Shown here: positions 24,555 to 32,483 of the stretch, piece after piece
How the letters are laid out: every line of letters begins with the position of its first letter
Position numbering within the stretch: the first letter of the stretch is position 1
Origin: Ruminococcaceae bacterium UBA1734
GTDB lineage: Bacteria > Bacillota > Clostridia > Oscillospirales > Acutalibacteraceae
DNA length: 64,000 nucleotides
Direction of reading: 5' to 3'
Assembly (NCBI GenBank): GCA_002315765.1
Contig: DCIE01000019.1
Location: 1 to 64,000, forward strand
Notes under the pieces: generated by a model
What the model saw: the letters and a program-made list of their open reading frames with translations, nothing else
Databases searched by the model: none
Told to the model about the DNA's origin: nothing
Made by a program: the position numbers and the translations under genes

Positions 24555-26591
24555 GTGAAAGATTATCCTATTCAAAAAATCAAAAATATAGCCGTGTTAG
24601 GTCATGGCAATTCCGGTAAAACCACCCTTGCGGATGCTGTACTTTGTTACGGCAAGGCAACCGAAAGAATAGGAAAGACTTCAGAGGGTACAGCGGCTTT
24701 GGATTTTGACCCGGAAGAAAAAAAGAGAGGTTGTTCGGTTCAAACATCGGTTTTTGCTCTTGAATATAATGATACTAAAATTAATATTATAGATGCCCCC
24801 GGACTTTTCGACTTTGCCGGTGGAGTCAGCGAAGCTCTCGGCGCTGCCGATTCGGTAATAATTGCCCTTTCGGGTAAATCGGGTGTAACTGTCGGTGCAA
24901 AACAGGCATTTCAAAAAGCCAAAGACCTTAATAAAGGCGTCGGCTTCTTTGTAGGTAAATTGGATTCATCACATGCTCATTTTTACCGTGTTATTTCTTC
25001 GCTTGTGGCTAATTACGGCTCGGTCGTTTGTCCTGTTATAGTTCCCTATATTGAAGACGAGGTTGTAAAGTGCTATGTGAACTTAATAGAAAACAAGGCA
25101 TATTCCTTTGAGGGATTTGCCGCCACCGAACTTCGTATGCCGGTAAGCACCGAAATTGACCAAATGAGGGATATGCTTCTTGAGGCTGTTGCAAGTGCAG
25201 ACGATTCCTTAATGGAAAAGTATTTTGCGGGCGAGGCCTTTACCAAAGAAGAAATAATAGGCGGACTCAAATCCGGTATTATTTCGGGAGATATTTGCCC
25301 TGTCTACTGTGGCGTACAGCAATTAGGACACGGCGTTTCGATTTTTGCTGACGGACTTGCCGAAATTTTCCCGAGTGCTGACGAAATTAAAATTAAATAT
25401 AACGACAATAAAGAAGAATACGCCAATGAATCAGGCGAAAACGCCCTTTACATATTCAAAACCATTGCCGACCCATTTGTAGGTAAATTATCGTATTTTA
25501 AGGTTGTTTCGGGGAGCATTACTTCCGATACAAAACTTAAAAATAACCGTACCGGCAACGAGGAAAGAATAACCAAAATAATGTGGCTTAAGGGCGGAAA
25601 ACAGGAAGATGCCGCTAAAATAGGTGCCGGAGATATCGGCTCGGTTTCAAAACTCGGCGATGTACTAACCGGAGATACCTTGTCGGTTAGCGGAAATGTT
25701 TCGGTAATGCCTCCTAAATTCCCAAAACCGACTTTAAATATGGCTATCTATCCCGCAAACAAAGGTGATGAAGAAAAAATCAATTCAGGCCTTAACCGAT
25801 TAATTGAAGAAGACCCTACAATTTCTCTTTATTCCGACAAGGAAACAAAAGAGCAAATTTTATCCACCTTGGGTGAACAGCATCTTGATGTTATCGTTTC
25901 ACGGCTTAAAACAAAATTCGGCATAGATGTTGTGCTTAAAGAACCGAAAATTGCCTACCGTGAAACAATAAGAAAAACCGTAAAGGCTCAAGGCCGACAT
26001 AAAAAACAATCGGGAGGCCACGGACAATTCGGCGATGTTTGGATTGAATTCGAGCCTTGCGACAGCCAAGAATTAGTCTTTGAAGAAAAGGTTTTCGGAG
26101 GTGCCGTACCTAAAAACTTCTTCCCTGCCGTTGAAAAAGGACTTAGGGATTGTATGGATAAAGGTGTTCTTGCAGGATACCCGATGGTAGGAATAAAAGC
26201 CACTCTATACGATGGTTCTTATCACCCCGTAGATTCTTCGGAAATGGCGTTTAAAACCGCCGCATCCATAGCCTTTAAGGAAGGTGTTTCTACCGCAAAT
26301 CCTGTACTGATGGAGCCAATCGGAACATTAAAGGTTATTGTACCCGATGATGTATTAGGTGATGTTATCGGTGATATTAACAAGCGCCGTGGACGAATAA
26401 TCGGTATGAATCCCGCCCAAAATAAAACGCAGGAGGTATTGGGAGAAGTTCCTATTGCGGAAATGGCGGATTTCTCCACAGCTATGCGTTCATTAACCGG
26501 CGGAAGTTCCGAATTCTCTTTGGAATTTGCAAGGTACGAAGATGTACCGAGCAATATTGCCGAAAAAATAATAGCCAAGACAAAAGAATAA
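24555..26591 (+). CDS. Elongation factor G-like GTPase (EF-G2 type)
   Basis: 678 residues with the full EF-G domain order. G1 is GHGNSGKTT (15-23), the switch I remnant is KKRGCSVQTS, G3 is DAPGLFDF and G4 is GKLD. In canonical EF-G these read AHIDAGKTT, RGITI, DTPGHVDF and NKMD; the catalytic histidine after DTPG is therefore leucine here and G4 lost its asparagine. Domains III-V are recognisable (GEQHLDVI, GGHGQFGDVWIEFEPC, RRGRIIGM). Proteins of this paralogue group exist in many bacteria; their role is uncertain and need not be translocation. It is monocistronic: own promoter, own terminator. The start is a GTG with AAAGGAG upstream. Confidence 0.88.
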   Translation: MKDYPIQKIKNIAVLGHGNSGKTTLADAVLCYGKATERIGKTSEGTAALDFDPEEKKRGCSVQTSVFALEYNDTKINIIDAPGLFDFAGGVSEALGAADSVIIALSGKSGVTVGAKQAFQKAKDLNKGVGFFVGKLDSSHAHFYRVISSLVANYGSVVCPVIVPYIEDEVVKCYVNLIENKAYSFEGFAATELRMPVSTEIDQMRDMLLEAVASADDSLMEKYFAGEAFTKEEIIGGLKSGIISGDICPVYCGVQQLGHGVSIFADGLAEIFPSADEIKIKYNDNKEEYANESGENALYIFKTIADPFVGKLSYFKVVSGSITSDTKLKNNRTGNEERITKIMWLKGGKQEDAAKIGAGDIGSVSKLGDVLTGDTLSVSGNVSVMPPKFPKPTLNMAIYPANKGDEEKINSGLNRLIEEDPTISLYSDKETKEQILSTLGEQHLDVIVSRLKTKFGIDVVLKEPKIAYRETIRKTVKAQGRHKKQSGGHGQFGDVWIEFEPCDSQELVFEEKVFGGAVPKNFFPAVEKGLRDCMDKGVLAGYPMVGIKATLYDGSYHPVDSSEMAFKTAASIAFKEGVSTANPVLMEPIGTLKVIVPDDVLGDVIGDINKRRGRIIGMNPAQNKTQEVLGEVPIAEMADFSTAMRSLTGGSSEFSLEFARYEDVPSNIAEKIIAKTKE

Positions 26592-26600
26592 TTCTAAAAG

Positions 26601-26632
26601 TGGGTGTTGCAAAAAGGCGGCACCCATTTTTT
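26601..26632 (+). terminator. Terminator after the EF-G-like gene
   Basis: TGGGTGTTGC (26601-26610) pairs with GCGGCACCCA (26617-26626), 10 bp with two G-U pairs and a 6-nt loop, followed by TTTTTT. Confidence 0.85.
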
Positions 26633-26685
26633 GTACTTGTAACTAAAGCAACCTCTCCGCATAAACTATTAAGGGAAGAAAAAAT

Positions 26686-26713
26686 TTGAAAATACGGTTT
26701 AAATTTTCATAAT
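26686..26713 (+). promoter_or_regulatory. Probable promoter of mazF
   Basis: TTGAAA (26686-26691), 16-bp spacer, CATAAT (26708-26713), 45 nt before the mazF start. CCTCTCCG at 26652-26659 and CGGAGAG at the mazF ribosome binding site are complementary over 7 bases. The first lies upstream of the predicted start, so this matters only if transcription begins earlier. Confidence 0.5.
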
Positions 26714-26758
26714 TTTGGCAACAATAGTTTTAGAAACATCACGGAGAGTGGAAATATA

Positions 26759-27100
26759 ATGAATATTAAACGCGGAGATATATACTATGCCGATTTAAGT
26801 CCTGTTATAGGCTCGGAGCAGGGCGGAATGCGACCTGTACTTATTGTGCAAAACGATGTAGGTAATAAATACAGCCCTACGGTTATTGCAGCCGCTATCA
26901 CAAGCCAACAGGATAAAAGCAATCTTCCTACCCATATACACTTAGACGCTAACGGTTGCGGACTTTCAAAAGATTCCATAGTCTTACTTGAGCAGGTACG
27001 CACACTTGACAAAACCCGTCTTAAGGAAAGAATGGGAAGCCTTGACAATATTTCTATGAATATGGTGGACAAGGCGTTATCGGTTAGTTTCGGCTTATAA
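26759..27100 (+). CDS. mazF: MazF/PemK-family mRNA interferase, no adjacent antitoxin
   Basis: 113 residues, normal MazF length. RRGDIYYADL-type start (here KRGDIYYADL), GSEQGGMRPVLIVQND and AAAITSQ. R25 and T48 occupy the positions of the catalytic pair in Bacillus MazF. Activity expected: ribosome-independent, sequence-specific single-strand RNA cleavage. A mazE-type antitoxin usually precedes it; only 167 nt separate it from the EF-G-like gene and no open frame there is long enough. It is also followed by a terminator and an ABC gene. The antitoxin may be elsewhere. GGAGAG precedes the ATG. Confidence 0.92.
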   Translation: MNIKRGDIYYADLSPVIGSEQGGMRPVLIVQNDVGNKYSPTVIAAAITSQQDKSNLPTHIHLDANGCGLSKDSIVLLEQVRTLDKTRLKERMGSLDNISMNMVDKALSVSFGL

Positions 27101-27110
27101 TATGAATATC

Positions 27111-27142
27111 GGAAATCCCTTTTTCGGGGATTTCCTTTTTTT
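27111..27142 (+). terminator. Terminator after mazF
   Basis: GGAAATCCC (27111-27119) pairs with GGGATTTCC (27127-27135), 7-nt loop, then TTTTTTT. Confidence 0.92.
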
Positions 27143-27157
27143 GCTATGCATTTTCTC

Positions 27158-27186
27158 TTGACTGTTAAAATTGGGGTGATTATAAT
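27158..27186 (+). promoter_or_regulatory. Promoter of the ABC exporter unit
   Basis: TTGACT (27158-27163), 17-bp spacer, TATAAT (27181-27186), 37 nt before the ATG at 27223. Confidence 0.85.
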
Positions 27187-27222
27187 AGTAATAAATATTC
27201 AACGCTTGAAGGGGTGCTGTTA

Positions 27223-27930
27223 ATGCTTAAAATCAACAATTTGACAAAACTTTTCGGAGATAAAAAAGCAGTAGATAACCTATCCTTACATATTCTTCCG
27301 GGAGAAATTTACGGTTTTATAGGACATAACGGAGCCGGAAAAACCACCACAATAAAGTGTGCCATCGGTGTTTTGGATTTTGACAAAGGCGAGATTTTTA
27401 TTGACGGCGTATCAATAAAAGACAATCCTATCCGGTGTAAAAAGAAAATCGCATATATCCCCGATAACCCTGATTTGTACGATTTTATGACCGGAATACA
27501 GTATCTTAATTTTGTAGCGGATATTTTTGAAGTTCCGACAGATATTCGTACCGAAAAAATAAAAAAATATGCTGACGGATTTGAACTTACCGAGAATTTA
27601 AGCCAGCCCATTTCCTCTTATTCCCACGGAATGAAGCAAAAACTTGCCGTTATTTCCGCTTGGATTCACGGGCCTAAACTCATAATTATGGACGAACCCT
27701 TTGTGGGACTTGACCCGAAAGCCGCACATATCCTAAAGGAAATGATGCACGAGGTTTGTTCTAACGGCGGTGCGATTTTCTTTTCCACACATGTGTTGGA
27801 GGTTGCAGAAAAGCTTTGTGATAAAATCGCCATAATCAAAAACGGAAACCTCATAAAATCCGGAACCGTAAGCGAGGTTAAGGGCGATGAAAGTCTTGAG
27901 TCGGTATTCCTTGAATTGGAGGACGAATAA
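27223..27930 (+). CDS. ABC transporter ATP-binding protein
   Basis: 235 residues, a complete ABC ATPase: Walker A GHNGAGKTTT, signature YSHGMKQK (a variant of LSGGQ), Walker B LIIMDEPFVGLDP and switch histidine FFSTHVLE. This subtype pairs with large ABC-2-like permeases. AAGGGG sets the ATG at 27223; the GTG at 27214 overlaps that site. The stop overlaps the ATG of the permease (TAATG), so the two are translationally coupled. Substrate unknown; export is likely. Confidence 0.92.
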   Translation: MLKINNLTKLFGDKKAVDNLSLHILPGEIYGFIGHNGAGKTTTIKCAIGVLDFDKGEIFIDGVSIKDNPIRCKKKIAYIPDNPDLYDFMTGIQYLNFVADIFEVPTDIRTEKIKKYADGFELTENLSQPISSYSHGMKQKLAVISAWIHGPKLIIMDEPFVGLDPKAAHILKEMMHEVCSNGGAIFFSTHVLEVAEKLCDKIAIIKNGNLIKSGTVSEVKGDESLESVFLELEDE

Positions 27931-29534
27931 TGCTTAAGGTTTTAATAAAAAAGCAGTTTAGCGAAATATTCAAAACCTATTTCGTAAACCCGAAAAACGG
28001 GAAAACAAGGTCAAAAGCGGGAACATTAGGCTTTTTTGTTCTTTTTGCATTTATTATGTTTTCCTTGGCTGCTCTTTTCTTTGGAGTAAGTGCTGCTCTC
28101 GGCGACTCGCTTTTTAAAGTTGGATTACAATGGCTTTATTTTGCGGTTATGGGACTTGTTTCACTGCTACTCGGAATATTCGGCAGTGTATTTAATACCT
28201 TTGCAAGTCTTTATCTTGCCAAGGATAACGAGTTTTTGCTATCAATGCCCATACCTCCTATGAAGCTTCTTATTTCCAGAATGACCGGTGTTGTGGGTTT
28301 GTCTCTTCTTTACGGCGGATGCGTTTGGCTTCCTGCTTGTTTATACTACTGGATATATGGCAAATCCACCGTCTCGGGGATTATATTTGATATAATACTC
28401 ACCTTTGCTTTAACCCTTTTAATAACCGCTATCACCTGCGCTTTGGGTTGGGTTGTTGCCCTTATTTCCAAAAAAATCAAAAGTAAAAGTTTCTTCACCG
28501 TTATTTTAACCTTGCTTTTTTTGGGAGTTTATTATTTTGTTTGTTTTAATTTTCAAAGTTTAATTAAAAACTTTGTTAAATACAGCACGGATATAGGAAA
28601 CGGAATTAAAAAATACGGTAATTTATTCTATCAATTAGGTTGTGCGGCAACCGGCAAAGTTCTTCCTATGATAATTTTTTCACTTATTTGTATTATTGCT
28701 TTTTTGGTTTGTGTTATCATTTTATCCAAATCATTTACATATATCACTACTAAAAATGACGGTGAAAAAAAAGCGGAACACAAGAAAACCGTTTCGGTAC
28801 AAAGCAATATTAAATCAGCCCTTTTTAAAAGGGAGTTAAAAAGATTTACTTCAAGCCCTGTTTATATGCTAAACTGCGGATTGGGTATAATTTTTCTTCC
28901 TGCTTTCGGAATTTTTGCTTTAATACGAAAGGCAAAGCTTCAGGACTTGATTTCCCCCGCTTTCAAGCAACTTCCTTTATTGGAAAAAGCCCTTCCCCTG
29001 GCAATAGTAATCCTTATTACTGTAATTTTATCAACCGACGGCATTTCAACTCCGTCAATTTCTCTTGAGGGAAAACACTTTTGGATAATTAAATCTATGC
29101 CTGTTACGGCTTTGCAGGTTTTTGAAGCAAAAAAGAATTTACACTTCTTTTTAAATGTTATTCCGGGAATACTGGCAACCCTTCTATTATCCTTAGCATT
29201 TAACCTTCCTATTTCCACTGCCATAATAATGTCTGCTATCATTTATATTTTTGTTCTTTGTTCAGCATCTTACGGATTGCTTTTAGGCGTTTTTCGACCT
29301 GATTTCACTTGGACAAACGAAGCCGCCCCTATAAAACAAAGTCTTAATTGCCTAATGAATTTGCTTATCGGTTGGATAATATCTGTTGCTTTGGGTGCAG
29401 GATACTATTTTACACACAACTTTATTTCCTGCGATACATATTTAGTGGTATGTTTGGTTATATTAAGTTTGGCGACCCGTATGCTTGATAACCTATTAAA
29501 AACGAAGGGCGTAGAAAAATTTAATTCACTTTAG
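27930..29534 (+). CDS. ABC exporter permease, large ABC-2-like
   Basis: 534 residues with about 12 hydrophobic segments in two halves separated by a hydrophilic linker near residues 275-300 (KNDGEKKAEHKKTVSV). The family resembles putative ABC exporters seen next to this type of ATPase in Firmicutes; substrates are not known. It starts within the ATPase stop codon. The two-half layout suggests an internal fusion of two six-helix permease units. Confidence 0.82.
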   Translation: MLKVLIKKQFSEIFKTYFVNPKNGKTRSKAGTLGFFVLFAFIMFSLAALFFGVSAALGDSLFKVGLQWLYFAVMGLVSLLLGIFGSVFNTFASLYLAKDNEFLLSMPIPPMKLLISRMTGVVGLSLLYGGCVWLPACLYYWIYGKSTVSGIIFDIILTFALTLLITAITCALGWVVALISKKIKSKSFFTVILTLLFLGVYYFVCFNFQSLIKNFVKYSTDIGNGIKKYGNLFYQLGCAATGKVLPMIIFSLICIIAFLVCVIILSKSFTYITTKNDGEKKAEHKKTVSVQSNIKSALFKRELKRFTSSPVYMLNCGLGIIFLPAFGIFALIRKAKLQDLISPAFKQLPLLEKALPLAIVILITVILSTDGISTPSISLEGKHFWIIKSMPVTALQVFEAKKNLHFFLNVIPGILATLLLSLAFNLPISTAIIMSAIIYIFVLCSASYGLLLGVFRPDFTWTNEAAPIKQSLNCLMNLLIGWIISVALGAGYYFTHNFISCDTYLVVCLVILSLATRMLDNLLKTKGVEKFNSL

Positions 29535-29544
29535 GAGTTTTAGT

Positions 29545-30153
29545 ATGAAAAAATTTAATTTATTATTAGCTGTATTATTAATAGTAACCTTATGTTCTTG
29601 CGGAACCAAAAACACAAATGACAACAAGTCAAATTCCACAGTATCGGAAATTACCTCAAATGCCGAAATTTCGGATACTGCTATCGAAACCGCTATCAAA
29701 GAAACCTTTGACCGCAATGTTAAATGTATGGTAGACATTTTCAAGGTTAAAACATTGGAATACGACCAAACACCTATAAAAGATACCTACTGTGTTGTAA
29801 AAAGCGATGAATTTAAAACCTTTGACGAGCTGAAAAATTATGTGGAAAAAACCTATACAGGCGATTTGGCAAAAAACATTTTAGAAAATCAAGGCGATAC
29901 GGGAAAGCCTCTTTATTTAGATGTTGACGGAAAGCTTTGTATTGATTCTTCCCTTGTTGCCGGTAGAGGATATAATGTTTCTTGGGATAATTACACCCTT
30001 GAAACCACCAAGGTAAGCGATACGGAATACAAATATAAGGCAACCGCATCCTATACCGAGCCGGGAGAAGATGTTACACCTGAACCCTATGTAAAAGAGG
30101 GTACGGTTGTATTGGAAAACGGTAATTGGCTTTTAAAAGAAACCGTATTTTGA
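29545..30153 (+). CDS. Hypothetical lipoprotein
   Basis: 202 residues. Signal MKKFNLLLAVLLIVTLCSC with lipidation at Cys19, then a Ser/Asn/Thr-rich linker (TNDNKSNSTVSEITSNAE) and a globular region with repeated YKATASYTEPG and EGTVVLENGNWLLKE strands that look like an IseA/DL-endopeptidase-inhibitor-like or NTF2-like fold; this is a guess. It follows the ABC permease by 10 nt. Downstream AlkD-like gene starts 3 nt after its stop. Confidence 0.75.
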   Translation: MKKFNLLLAVLLIVTLCSCGTKNTNDNKSNSTVSEITSNAEISDTAIETAIKETFDRNVKCMVDIFKVKTLEYDQTPIKDTYCVVKSDEFKTFDELKNYVEKTYTGDLAKNILENQGDTGKPLYLDVDGKLCIDSSLVAGRGYNVSWDNYTLETTKVSDTEYKYKATASYTEPGEDVTPEPYVKEGTVVLENGNWLLKETVF

Positions 30154-30156
30154 TTT

Positions 30157-30834
30157 ATGTCAGCCGTAATACAAACGCTGTTTGCTTTAAAGGACAGTGA
30201 ATACAGGGATTTTCAAGCAAGGTTAATACCCACTGTTTCTAAGGACACCATTATCGGTGTGCGTGTCCCTCAGCTTAGGAAAGTTGCATCAAATCTTATA
30301 AAAAATAACGCTTATGGGGAGTTCTTTGAAGAATTACCCCATAAGTATTATGACGAAAATATGCTGCATAGCATACTGATTTCAAAAATCAAAGATTTCG
30401 ATAAGGCAATGAAAGCAACAGATGATTTTTTGCCGTTTATAGATAACTGGGCAGTTTGCGACACACTATCTCCAAAAGTTTTTTCCGAAAATAAAAAAGA
30501 GCTTTTAAATCGTATAAAAAACTGGTGCGACTCTAAAGAAACATATACCTGCCGTTTCGGTATAAAAATGCTTATGTCCCACTTTCTTGACAAGGATTTT
30601 AAGCCGGAATATTTAAGTATTCCCGCAAAAATTAAAAGCGATGAATACTATGTAAATATGATGATTGCTTGGTATTACGCCACAGCACTTGCAAAAAAAT
30701 GGGACCAAACAATCCCATATATTGATAACCGCACCCTTGAGCAGTGGATACATAATAAAACCATTAGGAAATCCATAGAAAGTTTAAGAGTAACCCCCGA
30801 ACAAAAAAGTTATTTAAGAAAAAAGACCATATAA
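30157..30834 (+). CDS. AlkD-like DNA alkylation repair protein
   Basis: 225 residues, all-alpha HEAT-like repeats. The pattern IGVRVPQLRKVA, LPHKYYDENMLHSILI, FLPFIDNWAVCDTLSPKVF and CRFGIKMLMSHFLD matches the AlkD family of DNA glycosylases that remove bulky or cationic alkyl bases without base flipping. W in DNWAVCD and the following D are the family's key surface residues. It starts 3 nt after the lipoprotein stop and has little Shine-Dalgarno, so translation may depend on coupling. It ends at a bidirectional terminator. Confidence 0.9.
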   Translation: MSAVIQTLFALKDSEYRDFQARLIPTVSKDTIIGVRVPQLRKVASNLIKNNAYGEFFEELPHKYYDENMLHSILISKIKDFDKAMKATDDFLPFIDNWAVCDTLSPKVFSENKKELLNRIKNWCDSKETYTCRFGIKMLMSHFLDKDFKPEYLSIPAKIKSDEYYVNMMIAWYYATALAKKWDQTIPYIDNRTLEQWIHNKTIRKSIESLRVTPEQKSYLRKKTI

Positions 30835-30871
30835 AAACACAGCACTTGATTTTTGTCAAATGCTGTGTTTT
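30834..30871. terminator. Bidirectional terminator between converging genes
   Basis: AAAACACAGCA (30834-30844) pairs with TGCTGTGTTTT (30861-30871); inner TTGA/TCAA extends the stem. The A-rich left and T-rich right arms would serve both the AlkD-like gene and the converging DUF4340 gene. Confidence 0.85.
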
Positions 30872-30885
30872 ATTATTCGTAACAA

Positions 30886-32481
30886 TTAACTTATTTCTCC
30901 GACTTCTTTTCCACTTGCTAATCTTTCGGTGTATTTAATTAGTTTGCTAAGCTTTGTTGCGGCAATTTTTCCCATAGCCAAACCGTCAATGGAATACTGA
31001 TATTTAGTATCGCTGACCTTAACAAACTCAACCTTTTTCACAACACCTTCGGAAAATCCGAACTCAAGGGTTATTTCGGGTTTATCGGTTAATTTATCGG
31101 CTGTAAACTCGTGGCAACTTAGAGAAACGATATACTGATAAAGATTTTGGAAGCTCTGGCAATCAATATTCTTATCCCCAAGACCGATTATATATTTGAT
31201 ATCGTCCTTTGTTTCCTCGTCATCATTACTGCTGATATCAAAAGCATACTTTTTGCCGTTGTTATTAATGGTAAACTTATTAAGCTTATCTATTGGATAA
31301 AGACAAATAAGTGATGAATAGAAATCGGCAGGTTTTCCGTTTACAATGCTATCAACCGTGGAAGCATCAACCTTATAAATAAATTTGCCTTTGCTGCTCC
31401 AAGCGGCATAGTCGCCGTTTTCGGTCAGTTTAAATTTATAAGTCAGGCTTCGGCTCAGTACATTTACGGTAGCAGTTAAATCCGGATTATCAAGCCCGAA
31501 TTTTTTAATTTCCGATTCCGATGTGCTGTAAGAATACGCGCCGCTTACCTCAACACCGTTAATGAACAAATTAGAAAGGGTGTCAATATTATCGGCAAAA
31601 TGTTCCTCGGGAGAGGTGATTTTATAGGCAATATATTCCGAAAATGCTTTGTCGTCATTAGGAACAATCTTTAAATCTCCGGGATAGTTTTTGCCCTTTA
31701 GGGTTATGGTATCAAACTTTGTAAGTGTTCCGTCTTCAAAATAATCATCAGCGCCCTTAAAGGATTCCATAGCAGGTATGGAGTCAGTAGCGGCAAAGGT
31801 TAAGGAATCAAAATCAAGAGAGGTTTTTACACTTTCTTCAACTAAATAAATCTTTTCTGAATTCGAAAGACTTAAATAGCAACCGTTTCCGTCAGGAGAA
31901 TCTCCGCCGATAATAATCTTAACGGTTGTTCCGTCATTTTTTTGTATTTCAGCCCAAACACCTGAGCCGGTTATACCGCAAAGGTCAGCGGATTTTTCGG
32001 TTATCTCTCTCGAGGCCTCAATAGACAAAAGTCCGCTGACAACACCTTCCGCATTGGAGGTGCTTTGAAGGGATTTGTCAATTCCGTCAAGATACCAGTT
32101 TGTAGTTTCGGTATCATCGCTTTCACTACTGTCTTCGGAGGATGTTTTTTCTGTAACACTGATTAGTTTAAACTTGCCGTTTTTATTGTTTACCACAACG
32201 CTTTTTACATCGTCGCTATTAATATTTACAACCTCGATTTCTTTAAATGTTGAGGTTGTTTCCTCGGTTTCTTTTTCAGGAATAAACTTAATAACAGCAA
32301 ATGTTCCGCCACCTAAAATTGCAACACATAGAATAGCGGAAATCACCTTCGGAAGGAGTTTTTTCGGCTTATTAGGTGTTTTAATCTTATGCTCGGTGGG
32401 TGCCGAGAAAATAGTAGACTCTAATTCCTCAGCATTTGTATTGCTTTCAGATTGATTTTCATTCTCTAAAAAATCACTCAT
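30886..32481 (-). CDS. DUF4340 protein, partner of the Gld-type ABC module
   Basis: 531 residues. A charged cytoplasmic N-terminus (to about 40), one transmembrane helix (about 45-65, PKVISAILCVAILGGGTF) and a large extracytoplasmic part with repeated beta units typical of DUF4340 (NWYLDG, VVSGLLSIEASREI, AEIQKNDGTTVKIIIGGDSPDG). DUF4340 genes commonly follow gldG-like genes. Its role in the complex is unknown. It begins 2 nt after the GldG-like stop, with GAAGGA upstream in the preceding gene. Confidence 0.85.
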   Translation of the reverse strand: MSDFLENENQSESNTNAEELESTIFSAPTEHKIKTPNKPKKLLPKVISAILCVAILGGGTFAVIKFIPEKETEETTSTFKEIEVVNINSDDVKSVVVNNKNGKFKLISVTEKTSSEDSSESDDTETTNWYLDGIDKSLQSTSNAEGVVSGLLSIEASREITEKSADLCGITGSGVWAEIQKNDGTTVKIIIGGDSPDGNGCYLSLSNSEKIYLVEESVKTSLDFDSLTFAATDSIPAMESFKGADDYFEDGTLTKFDTITLKGKNYPGDLKIVPNDDKAFSEYIAYKITSPEEHFADNIDTLSNLFINGVEVSGAYSYSTSESEIKKFGLDNPDLTATVNVLSRSLTYKFKLTENGDYAAWSSKGKFIYKVDASTVDSIVNGKPADFYSSLICLYPIDKLNKFTINNNGKKYAFDISSNDDEETKDDIKYIIGLGDKNIDCQSFQNLYQYIVSLSCHEFTADKLTDKPEITLEFGFSEGVVKKVEFVKVSDTKYQYSIDGLAMGKIAATKLSKLIKYTERLASGKEVGEIS

Positions 32482-32483
32482 TC

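Noticed and set aside
26592..26758. Possible mazE antitoxin gene before mazF
   Set aside because: The space is only 167 nt, holds a terminator and a promoter, and contains no open frame of suitable length.
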